64,000 nucleotides of DNA from Anagrus nilaparvatae (GCA_022575985.1 JAKSXM010000269.1:3224001-3288000); one strand, 5' to 3'. Shown: positions 23,735 to 36,336, counted from the first letter of the stretch. Numbers and translations: made by a program. Notes: generated from the sequence alone by a model not told the origin.

Positions 23735-24610
23735 TATCCGCAAGTGGCGTTATGAACGAAGAGGAGGTTTGCCGTATTGTTGACGGACTTTTCCCTACCC
23801 ACCATCAGAGGAAGGAAGAAAATTACTTTTTTAGAAGATCAAGAAGAGGATATACCTGAATTCACCGTGGATGAGCTTGTTACAGCAGTAGTCTCGCTCA
23901 AAAACGGAAAGGCACCAGGACCTGATGGAATACCCACTGAGTTTTTGAAAATAGCCACGCACGAGTTTCCACAACGTATGTACAATACTTGTTCACGAAT
24001 GGGTGTCTTCAACAAACTCTGGAAAAGAGCCAGACTGGTCCTTATCAGTAAGGCTAAAGTAGAAATAGGCTGCAAAACTATTTGCATCCTCTAGGAATAC
24101 TGGACACAGTCCAGAAAATATATAAAAACATGCTGCAACAACGGATACTGAGGGTTGTTGAAACTTCAAGTTACCTTTCTCCCCAAGAATTCGGGTTCTG
24201 CCGAGAGAAGTCAACTATCGATGTCATAAGCAATATAACCCGTGTCCGTTGAGAATGCACAGACAGGCAATCTCTACTTTAGAAAAATCATCCTACTAGT
24301 GACTCTCGATGTGAAGAATGCCTTTAACTCATCAAGATGGAGCAATTTCATGGAAGGGCTAAGGAACTTCCAGATGCCAAAATGTCTTTGCAGATTCATC
24401 AGCAGTTACCTGAGCGATTGAGAAATATGATTTGAGACTGCGCAAGGAACAAGATTGAGGAGAGTAACTGCAGTAGCAGTTCAAGGAACGGTCCTTGGGC
24501 CGGATTTATGGAACATCATGTACGATCATGTACTTAGGCTTTCAATGCCGGGGGATACTTTTACTGTCGGATACGCGAATTTATGTTGAAACGGTCCGGG
24601 GATAGGATCG
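23735..24610 (+). pseudogene. Non-LTR retrotransposon reverse transcriptase remnant (R1-like)
   Basis: Pieces of one RT domain occur in order with frameshifts between them. They are a leader with IVDGLFPTHHQ, the KNGKAPGPDGIPTEF block (about 23910-23945), an LSPQEFGFCREKSTIDVIS block (about 24178-24225), motif A LDVKNAFNSSRW (about 24304-24340), and a GTVLGPDLWNIMYDHVL block (about 24488-24540). The block that should hold the catalytic YADD reads GYANL, so an Asp is lost. Block order and wording resemble R1/Jockey-group elements. Endonuclease, gag and poly(A) tail are absent: a 5'- and 3'-truncated dead copy. It abuts the 144-bp array on its left. Confidence 0.85.
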
Positions 24611-24719
24611 GATAAGGTAGGAAGGGAGTGGAGTTTTAATGGATAAAAGCCAGTTAAGCCGAGTCCCACATAACTATCAGTACGGATGCTGAACAATATG
24701 CATAACGCATTTTTCTACT

Positions 24720-27700
24720 TCCTGCCTACAAAAAAAAAAGCTATTTTCTACTTTATACAGAGAAAAATGGTGTTAGACATTTTGAACATAGATTTTAGAA
24801 ACTTCAAACTTAGTAGAACGACTTATGGTGTTTCGGAAATCTACCATTTAATTACATAATAGAAAAACGGTAGGAGGTATTTTGTTAACTGTTGTTAGCT
24901 GCTTTTCAAATCTCAAATACATTTATGGTGATTCCAGAAATTCTTCTGGCAAGTTCCAACTTCAGAAAACGGTGTTAGATATTTCTGAACAGGATTAGTT
25001 AGCCACTTTATATGTAGTAAAAAGATGTTAGATACCATGAAATTAGATTTTAATTATGTTTAGTGAAAAAAGAAAGTTTTATGAAAATTTCTTTTACCCA
25101 CTTATGCAGTCGAAAAACGATGTCATATGTTCTGAAACACTGTGTTAGATACTTTTTATATCGAGAATTGAGCAAAGATGCATCCAAAACCTTTTCTACG
25201 AACTTTAGACTCTGGAAAACAACGTGAGTTTTTTCTGAAAAGGATATCAGCTACTTTTTACGTAGAAGAATGGTGTTAGATAGTTTGAAAATAGATTCTA
25301 GATAGTAGATTGTAGTTCCGGGTTATTAGATTGAAGTAAGGTGTTCCCAGAGTGTCTTTTATTTACTTATGAAATCGAAAAATGGTCTTAGATATTTCCA
25401 AAAAAGACATTAGCAAAATTTTACGAAGGAAAACGGTGTTTTATACTTTGGAAAACGGTGATAGCTACTCCATAAATAGAAAATTGGGGTAACATGATTC
25501 AAAAAGCTCGTCTAGCATCTTCATACTTCGGAAAACGGTGTTAGCTACTTTTGAAATCTGAATTTGAGGTAGGATGCTGCAAAAAGCTCTTTTAGCAACT
25601 TCAGACATCGGAAAACGGTGTTAGATACTTTGAAAAACGGTGTTAGATACTTTCGAAAACAGTGATAGCTACTTTTGAATTCGGAATTTTTGTTAGGATG
25701 CTTCAAAAAGGTCTTCTAGCAGCTTGATACTTCGGAAAACGGTGTTAGCTACTTATTAAATCGGAAATTGAGGTAGGATGGATCGGTAAGAAAACTCTTC
25801 TAGTAACTTTAATCTTCGGAAAACGGTATTAGATACTTTGGAAAAAGGTGTTAGCTACTTTTTAAATCGGAAATTAAGGTAGGATGCTTCAAAAAGCTCT
25901 TTTAGCAGCTTCATACTTCGGAAAACGGTGTTAGATAGTTTGGAAAACGGTGTTAGCTACTTATTAAATCGGAAATTGAGGTAGGATTCTTAATGAAGCT
26001 CTTCTAGTAACTTTAATCTTTGGAAAACGGTGTTCGTTGCTTTTTAAATCGGAAATTGAGGTAGGATGCTTCAAAATACACTTCTAGCAACTTCATACTT
26101 CTGAAAATAGTGTTAAATTTTTTGGAAAGCGATTTTAGTTGTTTGTTAGATCGGAATCTGAGGTAGGATGATGCTTCAGAAAGCTCTTCTAGAAATTTGA
26201 ATCTTTGGAAAACGGATTTAAATACTTTGGATAACGGTGTTAGTTGCTTTTTAAATCGGAAATTGAGGTAGGATGCTTCAAGAAGCTCTTCTAGTAACTT
26301 TTATCTTCGAAAAATGGTGTTAGATACTTTGGAAAACGGTGTTAGCTGCTTTTTAAACCAGAAATTGAGGTAGGATGCTTCAGAAATCTCTTCTAGTAAC
26401 TTCAATCTTCGGAAAACGGTGTTAGATACTTTGGAAAACGGTGTTAGTTGCTTTTTAAATCGTAAATTGAGGTAGGATGCTTCAAAAAGCATTTCTAGCA
26501 ACTTCATACTTCGGAAAACGGTGTTAGATAGTTTGGAAAATGGTGTTAGTTACTTATTAAATCGGAAATTGAGGTAGGATTCTTAATGAAGCTCTTCTAG
26601 TAACTTTAATCTATGGAAAACGGTGTTTATTGCTTTTTATATCGGTAATTGCGGTAGGATGCTTCATAAAGTACTTCTAGCAACTTCATACTTCGAAAAA
26701 CGGTGTTAGATAGTTTGGAAAACGGTGTTACTTGCTTTTTAAGTCGGAAATTGAGGTAGGATATTTGAAGTAGCTCTTGTAGCTACTTCATACTTCTGAA
26801 AACTGTATGAGATACTTAGGGAAACAGTGTTTTCTAATCTTTAATCAGAAAATTTTTTGGAAAACGATGTTAGTTGATTGTTTGATCGGAATCTGAGGTA
26901 GTATAATGCTTCAGAAAGCTCTTCTAGAAATTTGAATCTTTGGAAAACGGATTTAAATACTTTGGATAACGGTGTTAGTTGCTTTTTAAATCGGAAATTG
27001 AGGTAGGATGCTTCAAGAAGCTCTTCTAGTAACTTTTATCTTCGAAAAATGGTGTTAGATACTTTGGAAAACGGTGTTAGCTGCTTTTTAAACCAGAAAT
27101 TGAGGTAGGATGCTTCAGAAATCTCTTCTAGTAACTTCAATCTTCGGAAAACGGTGTTAGATACTTTGGAAAACGGTGTTAGTTGCTTTTTAAATCGTAA
27201 ATTGAGGTAGGATGCTTCAAAAAGCATTTCTAGCAACTTCATACTTCGGAAAACGGTGTTAGATAGTTTGGAAAATGGTGTTAGTTACTTATTAAATCGG
27301 AAATTGAGGTAGGATTCTTAATGAAGCTCTTCTAGTAACTTTAATCTATGGAAAACGGTGTTTATTGCTTTTTATATCGGTAATTGCGGTAGGATGCTTC
27401 ATAAAGTACTTCTAGCAACTTCATACTTCGAAAAACGGTGTTAGATAGTTTGGAAAACGGTGTTACTTGCTTTTTAAGTCGGAAATTGAGGTAGGATATT
27501 TGAAGTAGCTCTTGTAGCTACTTCATACTTCTGAAAACTGTATGAGATACTTAGGGAAACAGTGTTTTCTAATCTTTAATCAGAAAATTTTTTGGAAAAC
27601 GATGTTAGTTGATTGTTTGATCGGAATCTGAGGTAGTATAATGCTTCAGAAAGCTCTTCTAGTAACTTTAATCTTTGGAAAACGGTGTTTTTGGCTTTTT

Positions 27701-28512
27701 ATTGAGGTAGGATGCTTCATAAAGCTCTTCTAGTAACTTTTATTTTCGAAAAACGGTGTTAGTTGCTTTTTAAATTGGAAACTGAGGTAGGATGCTTCAA
27801 AAAGCACTTCTAGCAACTTCAAACTTCGGAAAACGGTGTTAGATAGTTTGGAAAACGGTGTTAGTTACTTATTAAATCGGAAATTGACTTAGGATGCTTC
27901 GTAAAGCTCTTCTAGTAACTTTAATCTTTTGAAAACGGTGTTCGTTGCTTTTTAAATCGGAAATTGAGGTAGGATGCTTCAAAATGCACTTCTAGCAACT
28001 TCATACTTCTGAAAACAGTGTTAAATTGTTTGGAAAGCGATTTTAGTTGCTTGTTAGATCGGAATCTGAGGTAGGATAATGCTTCAGAAAGCACTTCTAG
28101 TAATTTTAATCTTTGGAAAACGGATTTAAATACTTTGGATAACGGTGTTAGTTGCTTTTTAAATCGGAAATTGAGGTAGGATGCTTCATAAAGCTCTTTT
28201 AGTAACTTTTATCTTCGAAAAATGGTGTTAGATACTTTGGAAAACGGTGTTAGCTGCTTTTTAAACCAGAAATTGAGGTAGGATGCTTCAGAAAACTCTT
28301 CTAGTGACTTCAATCTTCGGAAATTGGTGTTAGATACTTTGGAAAACGGTGTTAGTTGCTTTTTAAATCGTAAATTGAGGTAGGATGCTTCAAAAAGCAC
28401 TTCTAGCAACTTCATACTTCGGAAAACGGTGTTAGATACTTTGGAAAACGGTGTTAGTTGCTTTTTAAATTGTAATTTGCGGTAGCATGTTTTAAGAAGC
28501 TCTTCTAGCAAC
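24720..28512 (+). repeat. 102-bp satellite array
   Basis: The unit is about 102 bp, for example GAGGTAGG at 26265, 26367 and 26469. It contains two GGAAAACGGTGTTAG motifs, AAATTGAGGTAGGATGCTTC and CTCTTCTAGTAACTT. The left end (24.7-25.5 kb) is more diverged. Because 102 is divisible by 3, 34-residue repeats appear on the minus strand (LTPFSKVSNT motif). I treat these as repeat translations, not proteins. The same satellite occurs inverted at 60960-64000. Confidence 0.9.
26171..27640 (+). repeat. 735-bp higher-order duplication
   Basis: 26171-26905 is repeated at 26906-27640 with essentially no difference by eye, including identical 68-codon ORFs at 26301 and 27036. 735 is about 7.2 basic units, so this is a recent segmental duplication within the satellite rather than a strict multimer. 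Confidence 0.85.
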
Positions 28513-28519
28513 TTTAGAC

Positions 28520-28815
28520 TACAATGTATACAAAGTTTATTTAATTTTACATAAAAAATATTATGTTCAAGCTTTTTTCAATAAAATTTGATACTTTTTT
28601 CATTGATTTTTCGAAACATTTCCTAATAATGCTTGTTCTATCCCTTTCACCCCTCTTTTTAGAGTATATTTCAAGGTCGTAGATCAAAACTAATGTCAGA
28701 CTCTGAAAGAGCGTGAAATTTGACTGTTAGGATGAACAGATTTTAGCCACTTATCTATAAGGGAATGTATTTATTTTTGCACACTTTCAAAACTCTCTGC
28801 CCCGGCGTTAATGAG
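28520..28815 (+). repeat. Solo arm of the 30.6-31.6 kb foldback family
   Basis: Matches the right arm of the element at 30619-31608: TACATAAAAAATATTATGTT, a GATACTTTTTTCATTGATT block and a terminal GGCGTTAATGAG. It directly follows the satellite. Confidence 0.75.
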
Positions 28816-29055
28816 TTAATTTTAGTTAATTAATTAGTTAATTAATTTTTACATTTAAACTATAATTTTTACATTGAAAGTATAATTTTTACATTAAAAT
28901 TATAATTTTTACATTAAATTTATAACCTTTATTAAAATTTCGATTTTGAGATGCCCTGGGCTTCCCTGAGCTGCCTGTTGTTTCTAGGTCTTTTTTTTTT
29001 GGTACAATTATTTTTTTTTTTGTAAATTTAATGTTATAAAAGATTTTGTAAATTA
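28816..29055. other. AT-rich spacer with a short tandem motif
   Basis: AATTTTTACATTNAAANTAT recurs four times (about 28841-28925). No gene seen. Confidence 0.4.
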
Positions 29056-29059
29056 ATAG

Positions 29060-29240
29060 TATATTTTTATCGTAGGCCGCAAAAATAAAGAATGGCCCAG
29101 ATCGTACGTAAATTGCAATCCGAGGCGAAGCCGAAGATCGGAAACTGCGATCTGGGTAATTCTTTTTTACGGCCGAGGCCAAAACATAATTTTTCTTCGT
29201 TAGTGGCTAGAAAACACGTATTTTCGAATCGCACTGCGGC
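29060..29240. repeat. Dispersed hairpin repeat, copy 1 (diverged)
   Basis: GGCCCAGATCG pairs imperfectly with GCGATCTGGG across a GAGGCGAAGCCGAAGAT core. Homologous to 35728-35935 and 55551-55775 but more diverged. Confidence 0.65.
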
Positions 29241-29559
29241 CTTATTATTTTCTATTGTAATATCGAAATGAAACAGTCTTTGGCTTAAAAAAAATTAACC
29301 AGACGGATTTTTTAAACTTTGATTTTTGTGACTCTGAACAACTAAAAAACAAATTTCAATTGGAATCGGGATTAATTAGCATTTTTATTTAAGTTGTTTC
29401 AGGGGCACCGTGAGGGACTTGGAATAATTCAGATTTAGGGAATCAAAATAGTTTGGGTTTAGAATCTTAACAGCTTGTAAGGTGATAATTACAAATTATA
29501 AAATTAGAAAATTGTATTGTAATGTTGAGTAACATTTTTATTATACCTAGTCCTCAGCT
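29241..29559. other. AT-rich spacer
   Basis: No gene or repeat recognised. Confidence 0.4.
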
Positions 29560-30140
29560 GGAAGTAAACAAGTTCCATTTAGGTAGTATTTACTCAAGAC
29601 TGTAATAAGTTTTTTTTCGGGAATTGGGGTAAAATGCTTCTAAAGGCTCCTCTAATAACATCCAAATTCGGAAAATGGTGTTGTATATTTTTCAAAAGGA
29701 TATTATTAACTTATTACGTGGGAAAACGGTGTTAATAATATTGAAAATAGATTTTATATACTTCAGGCTTAGTGAAGAAATGTAAGGCATTCCGAGAATA
29801 TCTTTTATTTACTTATGAAATTGGAAAACGGTGTTAAATATTTTGGAGAACAGTTTCAACTACTCTTATATCGAGAATTGTGGTAGGATGTTTCCAAAGG
29901 CTCCTCTAATAACTTCAGACTTCGAAAATGGCGTTAGATATTTCTGAAAAGGATATTCGCAACTTTATACGTAGGAAAAGGGGGTTAGATACCATGAGTA
30001 TAAACTCCTGAAAACTTTGCTAAATATTTCTGAACAGGAATAGTTACGTTTCACCTGATCTCTTAATAACAGATGTTTGATATTTAAGGGTCAGGAAAAA
30101 AATTTTATATACTTTTGTTATCTGTTTTATCTGCTTATGA
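29560..30140 (+). repeat. Degenerate fragment of the 102-bp satellite
   Basis: Diverged units with AAAATGCTTCTAAAGGCTCC, TTCGGAAAATGGTGTT and TTGGAAAACGGTGTTA motifs, in the same orientation as 24.7-28.5 kb. Confidence 0.65.
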
Positions 30141-30618
30141 CTTTTCATGACGTTGTTAGATGCAAATTGTAAAAGCATCTTATGACTTTACTTATCTTAT
30201 TCAGTATATGCTTGCAATTGTATTTAACACAAAAAGATTTGTTTTTAAGGAAAGAAAGAAAATTTCTTAATTTTCTTTGTTTTACGGTTATCATTTGTGC
30301 ATTAAAAATTTTTTTTTTGCCACAAGCGCACTTTTGTGGAAAATGGATATTATTTTTAGTGTAGAGAAATAATTTTTTAAAATGTAAAAAGAAAAACCAT
30401 ACTTAAGCACTTTAATTTCACTAAAAAGAAATTTCTTTTTATTTTAAAAAATTTGGACATAGTTTTAAACAATAATTTTTTCTTTTCCTACTTACTATGA
30501 GAAAATACGCATTTTTTTTTTCAAACTTGGCTTAAGTCTTTAAATCGCTAAAGTCTTTAATTCATCTTATTTCTTCAAGCTCTTTAAATAAATTCAGATA
30601 CTAAAGATAACCGAGTAT
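30141..30618. other. AT-rich spacer
   Basis: The 60-codon ORF at 30182-30364 has no recognisable domain and is not called. Nothing else seen. Confidence 0.4.
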
Positions 30619-31608
30619 CTCATTACTGCCGGCGCGGAGAGTTTTGGAAGAGATATAGTAAAATTTTACGTTCTTTCATAATCTGACAATAATTTTTACC
30701 TACAACCCTTAATGTGTTAAACATATCCTAAATAAGAGGGTTAAAGGGATAGATCAGGCATTATTAGGAAATGTTTGGAAAATTCAATGAAAAAAGTATC
30801 AAATTTTATTGAAAAATGTTTGAACATAATATTTTCTATGTAAATTTAAGTAAACTTTGTATACATTTTGGTCTCATTCATTTTAGGTCCTATTTACAAT
30901 ACTTAAAATATAAGGGTAGTTACAAAAAAATTAAAATAAAACTTATTTTTTATAAATAAAATTATATTCTTAAGTAAAATTGGCTGTTAATTTCATATTC
31001 AATTTAAATTATGTGCAAAAACTTTGAAGCATTCTCTAAAATAGGGGTGATTTGGACAAATTTGACATAAAGCATAACCCTAATACTGCTGCTTTTCCCC
31101 GTTCACTCCTATTTTACAGGGTGTGCGAACAACTAAAATTTTTGTACAAAACTGATGTTGAATTTGAAATTAGCAGCCAATTTTACTTAAGAATATCATT
31201 TTAATTATAAAAAATAAGTTTTATTTTAATTTTTTTTTTAAGTACCCCTATCCATCTTTTAAAGGTTGTTAATAGGACCAAAATGAATGAGACCTCAATG
31301 CATGCAAGTTTACTTAAATTTACATAAAAAATATTATGTTTAAACATTTTTCAATAAAGTTTGATACTTTTTTCATTGATTATTCCAAACATTTCCAAAT
31401 ATTGCCTGATCTCCCCCTTTCAACATCCCTTTTTAGGGTATATTTAAGGGTTATAGGTTAAAACTAATGTCAGATTCAGAAAGCGCGTAAAATTTTACTT
31501 TAAAAGGGATTTTTATTTTAAAAGGGATGAACTTTTTAGCCACGTATCTGCAAGTGAATATATTTATTTTTACTCTCTTCCAAAACTCTCCGCACCGGCG
31601 TTAATGAG
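30619..31608. mobile_element. 1-kb foldback element
   Basis: Ends CTCATTACTGCCGG and CCGGCGTTAATGAG. Arms of about 440-450 bp pair with moderate divergence (for example ATAAAACTTATTTTTTATAA against its complement), around a centre near 31080. Less similar arms than the other foldbacks suggest an older insertion. A solo arm lies at 28520-28815. Confidence 0.75.
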
Positions 31609-33929
31609 CTATAGTGGTGATATCGTTTTATTTGCTGATGAGGTAAAAACTAGTCTTGAAGTTATATAGGATAACACTCTCTCTTGACAACCTTAAGTAC
31701 AAATAATCACTTCAAAAGTTAGCAGAGTTTTCAATATCCTTAATTTCATAATACCTAGTACATTCCAAACTCATCGACGCTTGATTGCTTAACTTGTGTT
31801 TCCACACTTTATCGCAATGTGATAAATTTTGATTTATATGATCAACCATATATCATTTAAGAAAACAAGAACATATTCCACTATTTAGGAGAAGACTTAA
31901 CTGGTTGCGTGAATAAACTCTTACTAACTACATAGCAGCCCTAAAAATGTGAAGGCTGATACGTATCAAAGAAAATTCATTCCTTCTATCTCTGATAGTT
32001 TATGATTTATATATTTTAGTATAATTATAAATATATTTATTTTATGATCAATAAACTTAAACAATAGCTTGATCAAGAAACTCGATCAGCAAGCTTGAGT
32101 AATAAGTAACCGTTAATATTTCATATTCATTTCTTGCTGGATTATAAAGAATTTAATCATTTTATTTTTTCAAATTAAAATTTATTTACGAGAAATAATG
32201 TTTTAAATTTTTTCGCAAAGATCAATGAAATAATGATTAACATTATATTTAAAAAAATTTTACATTCTGTTCGTGTCTTTTAATTTTACATTCTTTTTTC
32301 TAAAAATAAGAAATTAAAAAAATAAGAAAGCCTAGATAATTGTAATAATAAAATAGCAAATCAAGAAAAACCATATTTTACAAATAAAAAGGTCTTAAGT
32401 AAATGTGCGCACAAAACAATTCTAGTTATATAAATTTGATTAAATGAATATATTCATTTTTTTAATAAGAAAAACGTAAAAATTTTGTTTTTTTTAAATA
32501 AAATCTATGCATTTACTAAAATTAATGCAAAAAATAAAAAATTTTGAAAATATCAAGCATGAAACAAAACACAATCTAATAAATAACTATTAGTAATACA
32601 AACCAGCTCATTAAAGTTACTACTAAAAAATATTTTAAATACTTTAGATTTGTATTATAAAAAATCTAGTAATATAATTTCTAATTAGAATGGCAAGAAA
32701 GACTTTTAGAAGAAGGGGAAAAAATTATAACAGGAAACATATTATTAGGTAAATAAATTATTAACCATTGTCAATAACCAAAAAATATTTCAATTACAAA
32801 ATAATGTTTCTTTTTACATTCAATGAATATTATTATAAAAATTATTATCTTATAAATTATTTAACATTCATTAAAAAATTATAAATTGCAAAAATTATCC
32901 AACGGATTTTACCAATTATTGTATTAATAAAAAAAATTTGAGTATCTTAAATTCATCTTTTATAATACATTTTATTCTTTAAACTACCATTTAAAATACA
33001 TGGGATCATGGGTGTAATTCGCTAATGCCGAAACGAATTTGTTAATAATTTAAATATACAAATACAAATTGTGAAATTATTCTGTTTTTTATTTAATCAA
33101 ATACTAAATAAATATTTTAACTTACACGATAAACTTTTGGGGTTAGATTTAATTTTAAAAAATAAAAACAAAATACTCTTAAAAATCTTATTTGTGTTCG
33201 CTATATTTTAGCGTGATAAAACAAAAACTTTCCTAAATTTCATCAACATTTTAACTTCGAAATTTCTTCATAAATTATTTCTGTTTTATTTAATTTTATT
33301 TTATTTTACCTTTAACCAATCACAAAAGTTTCGTATTTTATTATATGAAATATTTTATTTAAACTACTTATTTCTGTTTCTAAAATTTTCCATAAATGCA
33401 AACATACAAATAGCAAAAAAAATAAAAAGGCTATTTCAATGACTCTGTTGTTTATTCTTAAAATTTTGACATTCATTTTTCCACAATCAATTTTTATTTA
33501 AAAAGGTTTATGAAAAAATTTCTAAGTATCTAGTTTGTCTATAGGCAGTTTTGAGAAATTATCGATATATCGATCAAAAAAGCAAAATATTTTCAAAAAA
33601 ATATTATTTCTTGAAAAATATTGTTGATTGAACCATTTATAAAAATTCTGTAATCAGGTTTTCAAACATTGAAATTACAAAATTGTAATCTCAGAACCGA
33701 AAATTCATTTTATTTAAATAGTATTTTTTTGATGATCAGCAAATTATTTACAATATTCTTAAATATAGAAATTTTAAATTTTTCACTTAAAATGATTTTG
33801 TTTAAAAACAAATTCATGAATGATTCTCAGAGTGTGTTTTTTTTTTTACAAATATACTTTATGCACATTTTTCAATTTATTCCAGTCAAAATACGGCAGG
33901 GGGAGGGAGGTTAAGTTTCCAACTACCAT
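31609..33929. other. AT-rich spacer
   Basis: 2.3 kb with no gene, array or foldback that I can support. The 81-codon ORF at 33669-33914 is low-complexity and has no domain. Confidence 0.5.
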
Positions 33930-34270
33930 TAGATTTGGTCTGCATTAAGTTTTTTGGGTTATTGATCACGAGTTTTGGGGTCTTTCTATGAGAAATTGGG
34001 GATTAACCTTTCAATTTATAAAAACTAACCCTCAAAACTGTCATTTTTTATGTATTCAGAATTCGAGTTTTAGATTTGGTTCATATAGGTTTTTTGGATC
34101 GTTGATAAAAAATTTTAGGAAAGTTTTTACTAAAAATTAATTTCTCATCCTTAAATTTGCAAAAACTATCACAAAAGGGGTATTTTTGCTATTTTTGCAC
34201 TTTCATTTTCCAGAATTGGTTCATAGGTCATTAATCAATAATTACGTTAAGTAATTTTTAACTGCTAAAA
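33930..34270. repeat. Three diverged tandem units of about 140 bp
   Basis: Each has (T/C)AGATTTGGT or CAGAATTGGTT, then GTTTTTTGG(G/A)T, a TTGATNANGA block and an AATT(T/G)(C/G)GGATTAACC-like tail. The GGTTTTTTGGGTCGCTGAT-type core also appears near 45955. Confidence 0.5.
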
Positions 34271-34502
34271 ATTTTTAATTTTTTTAATATCAAAGGAGGC
34301 AAGAAATATATCAAAACTCGTAAAAATTAAAAAAATATTATCCACCATTTTGTTTTTTATAAAAAGTAACATTTCTCTGGACTTGTAAAATTTTGTTTTC
34401 TCTGCAATGTAAAATATAAACAAAATTGTTGCTTCCAAAGATTTTTATTTTTTTAAACTTACGGATCTTAGTAGGTTTATTTACAAAATATTTTGAGGAT
34501 GG

Positions 34503-34754
34503 TACACACCAAACCTAAAAGAATTTTTTGTTACCCAGAGAAGAATAATTGTTTATTTAATTCTTTAGAGCGGAATTATTTTGAGGTTAATATTTTTAAA
34601 AACAATTATTTTCAATTTAATTCTTTTTGAACAGAATAAAAACAAAAATAATTGTTTTTAAAAATATTAACCTCAAAATAATTCCGCTCTAAAGAATTAA
34701 ATAAACAATTATTCTTCTCTGGGTAACAAAAAATTCTTTTAGGTTTGGTGTGTA
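34503..34754. mobile_element. 252-bp palindromic MITE, TA target
   Basis: Arms of about 107 bp are perfect inverted copies, including the outer TA-CACACCAAACC and GGTTTGGTGTG-TA. The loop is about 35 bp. TA flanks fit Tc1/mariner-type insertion. Perfect arms suggest a very recent insertion. Confidence 0.85.
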
Positions 34755-35727
34755 TGCAGTTTTTGAAAAATTCAAAGCTTCACTGCTGTAATCTCATAAA
34801 TTATAGGTTAAAAATGCAAAGTTTAAAGTTCAAAGTGATAATTTTATAATTAGTTTAAGAAATTGCAGAGGATTTCATCATAAAATTTTCCCCTGAATTC
34901 CGAATAGAAAAAACGAACATTATTTCATAAAACTTTGAAAAATTTTTTTTTTACCTATAGGAACCTTCATTATTTGGTATAACTTTTTTTTTGACACGTA
35001 TTTTTCCCAAAAACATGAAAATAAAAATAGCTTTCAAACTTCATCTGCTGCATTTATGGAGGTTTTCTTCGTGTATTTTTTGTGTTTAGAAACAATTTTT
35101 TTGGCATATTTTAGTTTTCTGTACAAGGAGTGGAAAATTGCGAAAATTTTTTCACCAATCATAAGAGCGTACCTGAATTAGCAGAAAAAATTTTTTCAGA
35201 AAATTTCAGATTATCCAAAAAAAACTTTGATTGCTTAGTATTAAGAAAAATCATAATAGTTTAACATTCAGAAAATTTCTGATTGCTTTGCATTTAAAAA
35301 AATATTAATTGCTTAGAATTCAGAAAATTTCTGATTCTTTAGTATTCTGGAAAATCATAATTGCTTAACATTCAGAAAAATTCTTGTTATTTTTTCTGTA
35401 TCTTCATATTTTTATGTTGGTTTTTCAACTATTTTTTAATAATTGAAAATTTCTTTTCAAATACTTTTTACTTTTTACTTCATGTAAAAAAACTATAAAT
35501 TTTTAATTATATAAAAAAAAATTATTTTATAAATTTGTTTATAGACTTAGCTATAGCTCTTTACTAATTACTCAAATTATTAAAGCATAAAAAAGCAGTT
35601 AATTAAGGTTGATTCAGGTGGAAAAAAATTTAAAATTTCTGGAAATGTAAACTTCTGGGATCTTTGATTTTTTTAGCTATTGATCAAATTATATGTTCCA
35701 TAGAATATAAATAGTACATTTTTAACC
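34755..35727. other. AT-rich spacer with a short tandem array
   Basis: At 35200-35395 a 40-45-bp unit with TTCAGAAAATTTCTGATT and ATTGCTTA(A/G) recurs about four times. No gene seen. Confidence 0.5.
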
Positions 35728-35935
35728 AAGAGAGCAAAAAAAAGAATGGTTCAGATGGCACGTTAATTAGCATCCAAGGCGAAGCCGAGGATGGTAAACT
35801 GCGATCTGGGGTATTTTTTTTTTGTTCCCATGGACAAAACGAAATTATTCTTTCTCAGTGGGGTGAAAACGCATTTTTTTCGATCTCGTTCCGGGGTAAA
35901 AAAAGTGTTTTCGGCCCGCTAGGAAGAAAAAAAAA
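35728..35935. repeat. Dispersed hairpin repeat, copy 2
   Basis: Starts AACCAAGAGAGCAAAAAAAA and continues CATCCAAGGCGAAGCCGAGG, GCGATCTGGGGTATTTTTTT, GTTCCCATGGACAAAACG and GGCCCGCTAGGAAGAAAAA. About 85-90 percent similar by eye to 55551-55775. No A-box or B-box seen, so it is not clearly a SINE. Confidence 0.8.
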
Positions 35936-35937
35936 TT

Positions 35938-36336
35938 AATTTATTGACTACAGGCGGAGATATTAGTTCTTGAAATTTCTTTAATTTATGACGCACTTAA
36001 TTAATCAAGATTTTTTTATAAAGCTTCTGATTTTAAAAATCTTTGAATATAATATTAGGAACCTTATTCAGCATCGATTAATGGAAAACAATTATTTATT
36101 TTCTAAATTTTTTCCAGAATAAATCGATATTTTGAAAATTATAGGTTAGATCAAAAAGCAAAAATTTTGAAAAATATTTTATATTATTGTTAGAAATTGA
36201 AATTTTTTTAGTTAATCGATGCAAAATAATGTCCTAAATATTATATTAAAAGATTTTAAAGTTCAAAAGCATTATAAAAAAGTCTTGATTAATTCGTAGT
36301 TAAAAAATAAAGAAAATTTCAAGTGCAGTCGATAAA
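35938..36336. mobile_element. 400-bp imperfect foldback
   Basis: TTATTGACTAC at the left mirrors GCAGTCGATAAA at the right. Inner blocks (AATTAATCAAGA, ATAATATTAGGA, CATCGATTAA) also pair. Arms are clearly diverged. It begins at the end of the hairpin repeat. Confidence 0.6.

Noticed and set aside
24010..24610. Active retrotransposon
   Set aside because: Several frameshifts, the loss of an Asp in the YADD block and missing endonuclease show it is dead.
26301..28511. Minus-strand ORFs with 34-residue repeats
   Set aside because: They arise because the satellite period is divisible by 3. Kept only as a low-interest finding, not as genes.
33669..33914. 81-codon ORF, Leu/Phe/Asn-rich
   Set aside because: Chance ORF in AT-rich sequence, no domain or splice context.
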